Shown piece after piece: positions 1 to 14,000 of a stretch of 64,000 bases of DNA. Both the position numbers and the translations under genes were made by a program. How positions within the stretch are numbered: the stretch's first letter is position 1; every line of letters begins with the position of its first letter. This DNA comes from Apostichopus japonicus (lineage: Eukaryota > Echinodermata > Holothuroidea > Aspidochirotida > Stichopodidae), in the NCBI RefSeq assembly GCF_037975245.1, contig NC_092580.1:17000001-17064000 (forward strand), read 5' to 3'. A model generated the notes under the pieces. That model saw only the letters and a list, made by a program, of their open reading frames with translations, was not told where the DNA came from and did no database searches.

Positions 1-261
1 AGATTCCTTCTTCAGTGTAAAGAGATTTTGATCATTAGTCCCATGACAAACTTGGCCAAAAGTTATGTTATTACTACAGGAATGTTACAGAAGCTAACGT
101 ACATACGTAACCGTGAAAACGTATCCCTGGGGATGTTCATTCAATTTTTTTTTTTTAGACAAATTAGATGCAGTAATTTTCGGGAAGATTCTCAATTGCT
201 GTTCATTGCTGAGTTACAAATTGTATCTCAAGTAACATTGGCCTTAATGTGTTGTGTTGGC

Positions 262-1610
262 TTTTGTTGCTACCTCCGATATTATAGTCAGCACACTATA
301 TTCTAGGTGTTAGTGTGGGAGTTTGTTACTTCAGACATTATAATCATTACACTTTACCATAAAAAGGAACAGTTTGGAGTGTAGCAGTTGCTACCTCCGA
401 TATTATAGTCAGCACACTATATTCTATGACCAGTATGGGTGTTAGTGTGGTAGTTTGTTACTTTAGACATTATAATCATTACACTTTACCATAAAAAGGA
501 ACAGTTTGGAGTGTAGCAGTTGCTACCTCCGATATTATAGTCAGCACACTATATTCTATGACCAGTATGGGTGTTAGTGTGGTAGTTTGTTACTTCAGAC
601 ATTATAATCATTACACTTTACCATAAAAAGGAACAGTTTGGAATGTAGCAGTTGCTACCTCTGATATTATAGTCAGCACACTATATTCTATGACCAGTAT
701 GGGTGTAAGTGTAGTAGTTTGTTACTTCAGACATTATAATCATTACACTTTACCATAATAAGTACAGTTTGGAGTGTAGCAGTTGCTACCTCCGATATTA
801 TAGTCAGCACACTATATTCTATGACCAGTATGGGTGTTAGTATAGTAGTTTGTTACTTCAGACATTATAATCATTACACTTTACCATAAAAAGGAACAGT
901 TTGGAATGTAGCAGTTGCTACCTCTGATATTATAGTCAGCACACTATATTCTATGACCAGTATGGGTGTTAGTGTAGTAGTTTGTTACTTCAGACATTAT
1001 AATCATTACACTTTACCATAATAAGTACAGTTTGAAGTGTAGCAGTTGCTACCTCTGATATTAAAGTCAGCACACTATATTCTATGACCAGTATGGGTGT
1101 TAGTGTAGAAGTTTGTTACTTCAGACATTATAATCATTACACTTTACCATAATAAGTACAGTTTGAAGTGTAGCAGTTGCTACCTCTGATATTAAAGTCA
1201 GCACACTATATTCTATGACCAGTATGGGTGTTAGTGTAGAAGTTTGTTACTTCAGACATTATAATCATTACACTTTACCATAATAAGTACAGTTTGAAGT
1301 GTAGCAGTTGCTACCTCTGATAGTATAGTCAGCACACTATATTATATGACCAGTATGGGTACCGTAGTAGTTTGTTACTTCAGACATTATAATCATTACA
1401 CCATACCATAATAAGTACAGTTTGAAGGGTAGCAGTTGCTACTTCTCATATTATAGTCAGCACACTATATTCTATGACCAGTGTGGGTGTTAGTGTAGTA
1501 GTTGTTACTTCAGATGTTATAATCATTACACTATGCTATGACTACTATGGGTATAACTGTAGCAGTGTGCTATTTCATATATGATAGTCATTACACAGCA
1601 TATTATTATA
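262..1610. repeat. Satellite-like tandem array, 132-base unit (66+66 dimer)
   Basis: About ten head-to-tail copies. The marker gttgctacctc recurs at 266, 387, 519, 651, 782, 914, 1044, 1176, 1307 and 1434, giving spacings of 121-132, mostly 130-132. Inside each unit the first 66 bases (gttgctacctcc...) and the second 66 (gtttgttacttca...) are visibly related, so the array is built of dimers. Copies decay towards 1500-1610. It lies in the ITPR intron upstream of the first exon seen here. No coding potential is seen. Confidence 0.95.
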
Positions 1611-1774
1611 TATGTAGTAGATATGGCAGTATAGTTACATTTACATGAATGTCACACATACTAATAAACTTCTCATTTCTTTCAAGATATTTCCGTATTC
1701 TTTGAGATTGTGTCTCATAAAGGGTTGATACTTGTGTACTTTACTTAAGTCTGATTGGTATCCACTTGGAGTCA

Positions 1775-1936
1775 CTCCAAGATTAATTTATGTCGTCCAG
1801 TTACAGAGTTGTTGACAATTGACAATTCATAATCATGGACGTTAAATATGAATGTAAGAGACTGACTTTGGTCAGCCTGCGGCTTTGATAAGCCAATGAG
1901 GCTTCTTCGCAAGTTCCTGCTTGCAGGAGGATCTAA
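1775..1936 (+). repeat. Dispersed repeat, copy A
   Basis: About 160 bases, from ctccaagattaat to gcaggaggatctaaaa, followed by a short (CAAA)n-like tail. A second copy lies in reverse orientation at 7163-7308, at roughly 85-90% similarity by eye. The tail suggests the 3' end of a SINE or LINE, but the family is not recognised. It ends only 36 bases before the splice acceptor of the first visible ITPR exon. Confidence 0.85.
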
Positions 1937-1972
1937 AATACAAACAAACAAACAATCTTTCTCTTTCTATAG

Positions 1973-2098
1973 TATGCCGATACAAGAATGGTCGGAATTA
2001 TGACTCTAGCTCATCAGTTTCTCCAGAATTTTTGCCTGGCCAATCCATCCAATCAGCAGTTACTCCACAAGAGTATAGATATGTTCTTGACACCAGGG
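1973..2098 (+). CDS. ITPR: ITPR exon a (residues 1-42)
   Basis: Acceptor tctatag, donor GTGAGT, phase 0 at both ends. It contains [12 protein letters not shown] and ends MFLTPG, matching the AHEFLQNFC...FLNPG stretch of vertebrate receptors. It is the first ITPR exon found in the window; earlier exons lie to the left. Confidence 0.93.
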
Positions 2099-5000
2099 GT
2101 GAGTCACATTCTTCTTTATTTGAAACTCACATGTATCCACAAAAAAAAAACACATTGGAGAGTATAACATGTTAACAAGACACATAGTGAACTGTTTTAC
2201 AATTGACTATGTTACATGCATTTAAGCACTATTTGCTATTTCTATCACAAGCCTTAAATAATTATCTAAGTTAAGTTTTGATTTCATATGTATGCTGCAA
2301 ATACTCATTATTCTTCATATTTACTTTTAACAGTAACAGTTGGTTACAGTCCTTAATAGGTGTATCTGACTAATGCTCTGCTGTCAATCTCATGAAATGC
2401 TTCAAAATAGATTAAGAGTAGGTTCATTACTGTCATCACAATCATCCGCCATGGTCAGGTGGGGTTACCAAAAGAGGAACCAGATTTGGATTTGTTTGAA
2501 ATGTGAGCGGGCTTGTTAAATTTTGCCCACTTGTTTTCCATAATGATTGATGACATACCTTTCTTTTTAGAAGTTCTGCTTTTTTTTAAGACATTCATTC
2601 AACAGAAACAAATAGTTGACACTTTGCAGTTTATGTTGTGTTTATTTTCAGCCTTGCCTTTGGAAAGTAAGTCATTGGTGTCTTACATTGCCAAAGAAAC
2701 CTTCACAGCTTTTTGTGCTTTATGCTTTTCTTTTTCTCGCAATTTAACTTCATTTTTATAACTACATTTTGTCAGTTTACTTCATTTTTTACTATAACAA
2801 AACTATAACCCAGGTGAAACTCTGTTTTTTATAATCTTCTTGATTCGTAATGATTGATTGCTCAATGATTGCTCAAGTTTAATTGTTTCATGATATTAAA
2901 ATGAGGCTACAAGATGAGATTGCCTTTCTAGAATTATTAAGGTAAACAATTATTTCATGGCTGAAGATTTCTCATTCTTGCCGTGACTTGTAGGAACATT
3001 TTGTATTAGCTATTCTACCTCCGCACTTTTGCCTAGGGATATTCCCTGTATCACATAAAAGATTCATGAATAGATCGTTCTGTAAACTGAGTTAATCTAG
3101 TTTGCCTGTTGATAAAAATCCATTCCCAAATTATTTTTGTTTCAACAATATGTAATAGAACTTTGTACCAGATTAAGTTTAATGCAATGGAAATTGCTTT
3201 TGGTTGAATCATCAAATCACGTTTCTTAAAGTCATTTGTTCATTGTAATTAATTAATTAATACCCAACAGTCTAAGTCAGCAGTCCAGACGGAATTTAAA
3301 ATTGGATTTTATCAAAGACATAATATTGGGAGTATTAATTAAAACAATCAGGTATTTTGTATTTAGATCTCTTATGTACAAAATGAAGCATCTCCAACTT
3401 TCATAGCTATAGCTTCTTCCTGTGTACAGCATTTTGGGAGTGATGAGGGTCACCTTACACTCACAGTTTCATTCTCGTAAGTCGGGGAGAAGTGCTAGGA
3501 CCAAACAGCAGATCATACCTTCTAGCAACATACTAGCAACATATGAATATATCATGATGTTGGCAGTGCCTGTGAATTTCACATTTTTATCCAAATGGTT
3601 AAGCTAAAGTTTTCAAGCAATCAGTTTTTGCTATGGATATATTCCTTTTTAGTTACTAATTACATGAAAACAGAAGAAAGCTGCAGAGGTTATCCATGTT
3701 TGGTCAATTAAAGTATTCAGCAATAGGTACAATAGTTACAATGGTATAAAGTACAAACCAAAATAAAATAAAAACATGAGTATTGATCAACGGTAAGTAC
3801 AACTCAGTTAAGTTATTCAAAGATGTCAAGGCTCTCAGATTTCATGTTTAATATGTCTTTTACTTTCTGGTCTTTCATGAACTTTTGTTACGAGCTTTCA
3901 CTCTCTTTAGTATCAGGCTGTTCAACTGTTCTTTAAAATATTTTTAAACAATAACAACATGAGATGTGCCCAGGAATGGCGCATGTTTATTAAAGGGATG
4001 TCCACTCACTGTATTGTAATGTCCAAACCAATTCTTTGTAATAGTATATATGTTGAAATGCAAACATCTTAAAAGTTTTACGTTACTACTGCAACTTCTG
4101 CAGACATTCCGCCAAAGTAAAATAAAAACTCATGAAGGTAAATGGAAACGAATGAAAAAGTATTCACTTTAGATAGGACTAGGATGATGAAATTTGACTG
4201 TTGGTGCCTGAAATAAACCAAAACACAGGAAAGGACTCTCCTGACTGTAACAGTTTAACCAAACAAATTATTGAGTAAATTGTAATGGTAAGATATATGG
4301 CCTTTGTGTACTATGTCTAGCTCATTTTAACAATTTCACTGTTATATACCTTTTTTTTATAACTATACCTTTTTTTTTTTATCTCTTTAAATGCATTTCT
4401 TTACTGTTTCATTTCTACTGCTGGCAAATACTTTGGAGAGCAGAGATAAGAATTGTACTTGTGAAATTTCTTGAAACTGACTCTTCAAATTTTACTTCCA
4501 ATTATTATGACTATTTTATGACTTATAGATCTAGAGCTTTTGTAATGATTAGAATCTCTCACTATTGTTTTCTATTGGTCGTTTCTGTATTGTATTGCTT
4601 GTATTGTAACATTTAAAATGCATTTCTCCAAAGCATCGACCTTTCAATTTTTGGAAACTCCATTACCAAAGGTGTTTTTATGTCCTTTAATTTTTTGGTT
4701 CAGACTTTACAAACTTCAGCTGTTTGTTAAGTTTTTAGCAGTGTTTCATGGTGCGAGTTCTTTCTTTCGTATATATTTGTCTTCATTTTCTCTTTCTTTA
4801 ATGGTATTCATTCCTCCTCATAGATTTCATTTTTTTTCTTATAAAGGAAACAGCTTGGTAGAGAGAGGGGGTGGTAGAGGGTAGAGGTGGAAAGAGGGTT
4901 AGAAGATCATAGGAAAATCTTGTAAATGTTTGACAAGTACCTGTGACTCCTTGCCTTTATCCTGTCCCACCTTTAACAATTATGGTGGTAGTTGTCATTT

Positions 5001-8000
5001 CTCTTAAATAGTTAATTAATAAATTTCCTAATTAACCTGGATTCTTACTGAATGATGCCACTTTTGAAATTCTGCTATAAAGAATTTTGAACATTACATC
5101 GTGGCAGTGAGTTTTGGTCATGCAAGTGTCACGTCGATCTGTCCCCTTCCCTCCTCCCCTCTCCCCTTTCCCCAACAAATTATTTGTTTCCCCTAAAACT
5201 AAAGCTGAAGGTACCATTATGTTATTACAAACAACATCACTCGACCCAAAATTATTGCAATTCTTTTCCTGGATCAGTCAATTTTTGCAAGTCTGCCACA
5301 CTCCAATGTGTCTCAGACTTGAGTAACTTAATCTGGGCAGTAATAATTAACTGATTCGTAAGAGTCAATGTATTCTACATGCTCTCATGATATATGCTGT
5401 TCTATCTGAACATTACTTATGTTGAAAAACTGTTGTCATTTCTCAGCGCTTGGAGGCAGAGACCATGTTACACATTTACTTGGATAATGTACAACTCTGT
5501 ACTGACGTGTCAGACAAAGTAGTCCAGCATTTTGCACACTGTATTGCAACCCAAGGCAAGCATGTCCAGTACCTTAAATTCCTTCAGACTTTGGTGAAAG
5601 CAGATGGCCAGTTTATCAGGAGGACACAAGATATGGTGATGACAGAGGTGAGTGTGTGGATCCAATCCTGTCAGTAGAACCAGTTATGGTGCAGCATTAT
5701 CTAGTAGTGTCTGGTAGATGTGAGGTGGTGTATGGCAATCATGCTTGTTACCTCGGTTGGGATGCTATGTTATATTGCTGCACTGATAATAATAATTATA
5801 ATAATATGTGTAAAAGTATGTTGGTCTGACGTTTCGATTCTAGCAGGATCTTCTTCAGAGGCTAACATTTTTAGCCTCTGTAGACGATCCTGCTAGGAAT
5901 CAAAACGTCAGGCCAACTTCCTTTTTCACATTCTCTTACAAAGGCTCTTTAGTGGATAAGCAGTTTTCTAACAGTTTTATTTTATTTAAATAGTAATAAT
6001 AATCAGCAGTTATTTGTAAGACCCATAAAGCGACCACAAATGTGGGAGAAACCCGCAAAGGCTTATGCATTGCAGCTTACATGTTGGGTGGCTTCCAATT
6101 CAACATTTGAGCTCAAATTTGGAATCAAATACCACCCCCTCTCCCCCCCCCCCCCCTTGTAATCCGTCACAGCACATTAGTTGCCATGTTTGAACGCCAT
6201 ATTGTAACCACTTTTTAGAATGCAACTTAATTCTACATGGTTATAATGATAGCAACTACTGTTGGTACATTGATAGAAGGAAACATCAAGTTTGGGTTAT
6301 GAGGCACGTTCAGTGGTTACTCCACCCAATAACCAAACCCATGTGCAATGTCAGGAAAAGTTTTCCTTGGACCATTTGACTATAAAAGAACTTTTCAAAT
6401 ATAAGAGAGGAAACAGGTTAAGGTTTCATAATTTTATCGTGATAATATTGTACAGTACATCACCTGTACATAAGGTAGAATGAGCCACCAGGTTTTACAA
6501 GAATTTTAAAGAAGATCAATGCATTTAGCTGTGTCTGAAGGAAAGGCAGAGCCGATTTGAAAACAAGGAAAAATATGTTAACTTTACATCCCTTTGCAAT
6601 ACATAAGGTTAATCGAAAACAAAAATCTTTTAATAAACAACAATATTCATCATTCAGATCAAGTAAATATATATTTTGTTCTTATTTTTCAGCTGATCAA
6701 CGAAGGTGACGACGTCCTTCTGTTCTTCAGCGATAAAGGTTCCTTTCATACGTTTGTTGAGATGATGATTAATGAGAAGGAGAGGTTGGATCCTGACAGC
6801 CTGCTGCAGTATCACATCCATCTGGTTCATCTCCTGGCATGCTGCACGGAAGGAAAGAACGTCTCCACAGAGATCAAATGTCACCATTTACTGCCGCTGG
6901 ACGATATCGTTAAAGTGGTGACGCACGTGGACTGCATTCCAGATGTGAGTGCTTCGTGTAGAAGGGGTCTCTACTCTGTGTCTTTCACTTAAGTTATGCA
7001 ATCGAAAACACTGTTACAGTCACTTGGTTTTCGCTTCAACTTCGAAGCAGCATTTAAAAAATACAGGTCTGGCTGTGCTTAGGTATCAGACTTGTAATAT
7101 GAGTAAACAGCATAAGTACTAGTACTAGTAGAAGTTCTTTTGTTAAGATTAAGAATATTTTTTAGATCCTCCTACAAGCAGGAACTAGCTAAGAAGCCTC
7201 ATTGGCTTATCAAAGCCGCAAGCTGACCGAAGTCAGACTCTTAGATTCATATTTAACGTCCATGATTATGAATTGTCTGTAACTGGACGACATACATTAA
7301 TCTTGGAGGTACAGGTATGCGCTCACTATCAGTCTGCTTGGAATATCTGTAATATCAGTATTCTGGGCCTATTAAAGCAATGTTGCTATAATCGTTGTTT
7401 TGAAAGTAACATATTTAGTGATTTTTAAACATCTGTTGGTGACAGGTTATCAGCAGACTAACAACATGGGGCTGTTTTCATTCAGTATCGTCGAATGGCT
7501 GTTTTAAGATGCAGCCTTGAACTAAACATATCGGATCGTTATGTTAGACCTTTTAAATATCAATATTCTACTTAGACCTTCCCCATGTTAATTGTTATGT
7601 AAGGTGTAATTATATGTCTTTCTGTTTTCCTTACACAAACTGAATGAATATTTGTTATATACTAACATGTATGATTGTAGTTTTTCTAGGTTGTTAATCC
7701 TATTAAAGCATTCTGCCTCTCACATTTAATAAATTATGTAAACTGTTGACATTTTTAATATTTTCCAGGTAAAGGATGCATACATCAATTTTCTGAATCA
7801 CTGTTATGTGGACACGGAGGTAGAAATGAAGGAAATATACACCAGCAGTCATATGTGGACACTCTTCACAAATTTCCTGGTGGACATTGACAAGGTAGTA
7901 ATTCATCTTTATTTATGAATTAATATAATTATCAAAGTAACTGTTTTGTTTGGGTTATGAGTCAGAGTCTGGTGTGTCGTGAAAGAATCGTTTTTTGTAA

Positions 8001-11000
8001 ATATAATGAATAAATATAAGAAAATAAATATATATATCCTTCCTTCCTTTCAGATTTGCAATGCAACCCATGATAGGAAGCACACCGATACCAAATTGGA
8101 GAAATATGTCACTGAGACAGTTATGAACATCATAACTATGTTCTTCAGCTCTCCTTATGCTGACCACAGTAGCACTGTACAGGTACGAGCATTGTCTTTG
8201 AATATACCAGTAGCCTAATCTGTACTGTCATACATGTAGTAAACTTGAAAATAAATTTACCTTGAATGTATTATTGTACTCTTTGGTTATGTAGATCTGG
8301 TTGTAGACCATTTTATCCCCAACAGGCTTAGCAAACCTTTTGACCCATACTTTCTTGGGCCACCACCATATTTTCCTCTGCCCAGGGGCTAGCGCCTTCT
8401 TGGCTCTCCCCTGATCAAGCCTTTTAAATTAAAAGAAGTAATTTTAAAGCATGTTACAGATCTTAAAGTCAACTTTGTTACTTATTTAGAGCCGGCAGCC
8501 AGTTTTGATACAACTTCTTCAAGGTGCTTTCAGAGTGTCTCAGTGTGAGTGGTTGTCAGGACAACAGAAGTACCATGTTGAGAATTGCATCAAAACCCTT
8601 ACAGATATAGGTAGGCACTTTTCATTGATATGAGAGTGTTATACATTTCTCAGTATTTTGTTGAAACATATTCAATGTAGCTAAATTGTTCCTTGTGTGT
8701 ACAGCATGGAGAGCCAGTTCAACCCAGCTTTAAGGATCATGCTTAGGAGATGGACACAATAATGATAACACATTTTGTTGACATTTGCAAAATAAATGTA
8801 ACTCCCTCCTGAAATTAAAATATGTCTGTACAGTTCATATTGACTGGGCTGACAAAAGTCTCTTAAAAAGAAACATCTCTAAAGTGAACTGAAATATCAG
8901 TGCTGTGCATAACATTACAATGTTGCATAATGTAGAGAAATTGCCATGTGCTGGAAGTATGGAAACAAAATTCTGAACCCATCTTTTAAAACTGAACCAT
9001 ACAATACATAATTTGTTGTAGTGGGAAAGTCACTGGATATATCAGTTAGCCAGTGAACCTTAGCCCTAGAAGTGTGAACATGTTACATACACTGATAGTT
9101 ATATATATTAAGGGGGACATAATAGAGTCTGCTACTTGATGTGTCCTCATGTTACCTAATTTACACAAATCATGTAAGGTATTTCACAGGATGTTATTGA
9201 TCATACACAGATATTCTCACGGTCAGTACTCTAAGCAGTAATCTAAACGTACCTTACATAGCAACCAACTAACTTGTCCATCTGCAATATTTCACCTACG
9301 CACTGTTTGCATACTAATCAGTGCATTTAACGTATGTTAAAGACAAGCTGCCATATTCATCCACAACATGCTGTCAAGAGCTGTATGTTCTTGAGTGCTC
9401 AGAAATACTCTCTCAGCAGACTATAGGTAAATTAAAGATGATCCAAAATTTCACACATTCAGTTGTATTCGTTTGATTGCTGAAGATTTTAGCTTCTTGC
9501 AAGCAAATGTGTGAAGTTTGTTTCCTCTCTATAAAGTTGAATGTATAACTTTTGTTGGGAGGGATTTGATGATATGGGTGTTTTCTACAAACGCAATTTG
9601 AACTTTTTGTGCTTGTAGCTATGTCGATTTCATTTTCATCTTTTTTTACAGCAAAGAAGAAAGATTTCCCCATCCCAGTGGATCTTGACAGTCAGTTAAA
9701 TGATCTGTTCTCAAAATCTCAGATTGTGTCTAAGAGCACTCGTCTTTGGCGTAATCACAACAGGGTCAGACGTGATTCCATGCCAGCAATGCCAAGAGAT
9801 TACAGGAGTATCATAGAGGGCCTACAGGTCTGTACTTTATACTAACTTTGGCACAAAGGAAGTCTGATGTTTTATTGTAACACGAAAAGTGTTATACATT
9901 CACAGCGACACTTTTTTTTGGCCTTCTTTTTGAAGCCTTTCATGAAAACATTTATTTGAGAGACAAAACTAAGCCGAAGAACAAAATCATAGAGTTCATC
10001 AAATTTGGGTTTTTTTTCTACAAAAAACATAACACGTAGATCCTTCAGTTACCATATACCATCCTGCGCACTATTAGTCTAACACTATACAACACAAGAT
10101 GTCCTATATAAAATTACAGGCCTTGTCAGTGGTATCAAGTCTTGTTTAATTTAATATAAAGAAGGACTTTACAAAACATCTCACAAAACATGTTAATAAA
10201 TTTCATAGATCTCATTAGGAGCATCTTTACAACAGTCGGTCTGTTCAGTATGACCTGTAACCTTTCATCATGTGCGATTTGCAGACCTAAGCAAAACTGT
10301 GATTTAGTTGAAGTATTTGATTGTTCCATTCGGACCTATCAGCCTAAACAGGGATTGTTCTTTCTTCAAACTGTAGAGGATTGCAATGTATTGTGTAATA
10401 AATCAGTATGCACATTTTTGTGTAGCAGCTATGGGGTTTATGACTTCTTTCCCACGATGATAAGCAAGCTGAAAATCGTAAGGTAGTTGTACAAAAACTT
10501 TACACATCTTTACATATTTGGCAAGTTAGCAAATACAACATACAACATAAACCATTCCCATATAGAAACACCTTAAATTTATGAAGTTCATAATTTTGTC
10601 AGCGGTATTTAGCCAATAATTTGTTTTTTGACCAGTTTTCATGATATTGTTGTATCTTTACCTCATTGCTTCAGTCTGATGAGCAGACAGAAACGAGAGG
10701 GAAAAAAGATGAGGTTTGTCAAGGGATGATGCCAGACAGACTGCGTCTTCATTGTTCTGTGTAGCCTCTGTCAAATTTTGGACACTTAACCAAATCTTTT
10801 TCTTATAATTAATATTCAGTTTATAATTCTAATATTTCTTGACAGTTTCCTTTTACTGAAAGGCATTTGTGAATTAAAGTGTTCGTTAAAGCTTCCTGGT
10901 AAACCTGTAAAAATCTGTTTTGAGTTGTTAGAATTGTTGATTATAATTTTAACAACTTGCACAATTTTTTGACAACATATGGGTCAAGAAAACTTTCATC

Positions 11001-14000
11001 GTGGTTTCATTGTGAAAATAATTCAGCAAATGTGATAACGTATTAAAATGCAAACCAATCTCAGATCACTCTAAGAAGCTGATTACTAACACAATGTAAC
11101 CTTTATTGTATACTACACTAAGGTCTACTACTGCCAAGGCTTTCTTTGTGGAATACTGCACTGCACCATCTGCTATTATTTTCTTCAACATCAGATAACA
11201 ACCTTCTATTACTGTATATTTAATTGCTGTGCATTGGCAGAGACAACAAAATCAGAAACACAAAACTATGCACCATAACTGTCCTCTTAACCCTTTAACA
11301 GTGCAACAGTGCAATGTGACCTAGTTTAGTAAACAGCAGAAAGTGAATTTTCTTGGACTCACTTTACATCAATTCAGAGGAATTTTTGTTACAAGAATCT
11401 TTATATCAATGGATAGGGTAACAATTGTTGATTTCATATGAGATGAGTTTCACTAATTTTGGGCCATTATATATGCAAATATGCAAATTAGGTCTCCAAA
11501 TAGCTTATTTTGGAATACATACTACCAATAGCACATTTTGTTTTTGGTGGTTTGATTTTAACAAAACAATGGGCAAGTTGTACATGTTCATTGGGTTGAA
11601 ATATGGCTTTTTTGGGAGGTAATAAAGAGAACATGAAAGATTTGTCCCATTGCTCCTCACCCCTTCCCCTCATCCCCTACCCCACTCCAACTTATATATA
11701 GACCTGTTGCATTGTCATGCATATGAAGTTACATTACTGTCTTACTGTATGAACATTCACGGTTCTGTTACAAATACCACCAAAATTTGTGACCTCTTTC
11801 TTTGTCATTTTTCCCAAGTTTTACAATAACTGTATAATCATGTTGATAATTTACAGGACATTGTATCAATTCTGGAGGATCACCTTCGACCTCTGGTTCA
11901 AGCTGAACTGTCTGTATTGGTTGACGTGCTCCATCACCCAGAGTTGCTATTTACCATTGGGACTGAAGCTAGACAGAAGTGTGAAAACGGTGGCTTCATC
12001 AGCAAGTGAGTGCTAGCGGGTTTTAACGTTACACAGTGAAATTGTTATTGCTGTGAGCAGTATGGAATGTAAATTGTTCTGTCTTCATTGATTTAGAATT
12101 AATATTTAGAGACTTAGTCAATGTAGAGTGCACCAGACTTATTGCAACATTCAGGCAAAATTTGTATTTATTCACCGCACCAAATGCCTGTGGGCAACCC
12201 AACCCTAAACGATAGTTCACATTGCTGCTGGTTTATCAGAAAGAAGATATCAATTAATCCAGAATCTCTGATGAGTTTATCAAATCAAGTTTGATGTAAT
12301 AGTTAGAGATTAACCACCATCAAAAGTAATACCCAAATTGACCAATGGTGATGGCATGAAAAACAATGTGTGTCATCAGAGATACCTTGTATTCAAGCCC
12401 GCTGTTCCTTAAGCATGACACACATTATAGAGTAGTGAAGCAAGGCCACCACACCTTCATTTACTCTGTATTTATGTCCGAATGCTCTCCATTTCAAAAC
12501 ATATTTTGACTAATTTATGGGAGTTACTATACAAAGCTTCCAACTAAACCCTCTTGGTTTACAATACTAATGGTTCCTAGTCCTTAAATGTGTTAGGATT
12601 CTTCCAGAAGCAATCAATGAGTTCCCATGGAAACCCCATAGAAACTTGGATTGATGCAAAAAGAGGTAACTTATCAAATGAGCCAAATGACTAAACAAAT
12701 TGACTGATGTATAGGAAAAGTTTCAAACCCTTTTACCTTATTTTATACAAGTTTTCCTATTGTTATCTATCATGATCATCATCTGATAACCAACTTCCAG
12801 GCCACAGTTAATAGTTTCCACATGTTATACCGCAGAGTATCACTGGGAATTTCTGTGATGGATTCAACTCTAAAACTTAGTCTTTCAGTTTTTATTACCA
12901 ACTGTTGTTTAACATGTTCATGACCTTCATTGGCTACCTGTCAAACTGCGTATTGATTACAAGGTACTCCTGTTAACCTTTAAATGTATTCATGGTATTG
13001 CGCCACACTACTTGGGTGAACTTGTTCAAAGTTATACCCCAACTCGCCGCCTGCGCTCTAGCACCCAATCATTGCTCTCTATGCACCCTGTGTCCACTAA
13101 ATCTTATGGCGAGCGATCTCCAGTACTCCTCAACCCTCCTTTGGAATAAACTCCCACTCAACATAAAGAACGTCGTGTCTGTGGAGATGTTCAAAACTGT
13201 TTTGAAGACACACCTGTTTTCATTGTTATAATTGTTATGTTTACTCTTATTGTATATTGTGTGTACATATCTTTCACTTTCTTTTGTACAGTGCGGCGAG
13301 ACTTTATTGTAAGTTGCGCTAATAAGAACTGTTTATTATGATTATTATTATGTTTGTTTCCTCAGACTTATCAAACACACTAAGAGCCTTCAGGAGGAGA
13401 AAGATGAGACGCTTTGCATACAGGTTCTACAGACGCTCCGAGAAATGTTAACCGTGGAAAAGGAATTTGGAGAAAGGGTATGTAGTTTATAATCTAACTA
13501 TGGCAAGTCTTGACATTTATGTTGTTTGTCATAGACACCTTAGTGCAGCATCTCATACTTCCATGGCAGTATTATTATATTTTTTTATTTATTTTTTTTT
13601 TTTATTAGAAAAAAGTGGGAGAGGGGGACTGTGCAGGTTTGATAACTGCCAGCCAATTCTTATGGTTCTCTGAAAGCATTTCGGAGCAGGAAGTAGTCAT
13701 TAGGAGAAAATGTTAAAACCTGTTCAAGTAGATTTTGTATTAACTGCGTAACAAGAAAACGTATGGATTGTATGACAAATGACAAAACTATGAGGGTGAC
13801 AAAAGGTGAGTACGGCAGGGGGTGGTTTCATCCAGTTTCAATATTGAAAAATTATTCAGTAGAGTTCAGATCAAGGATATAATGATATTGTCAATCTCAG
13901 CAGTTACTTGGAAGGTTTAGTTTACTTTAGGATTACATTTTGATACATTGATATGTGCATCCCTTGCCTTCAGACTCTTGGTAAATAATACCAAGATTTA

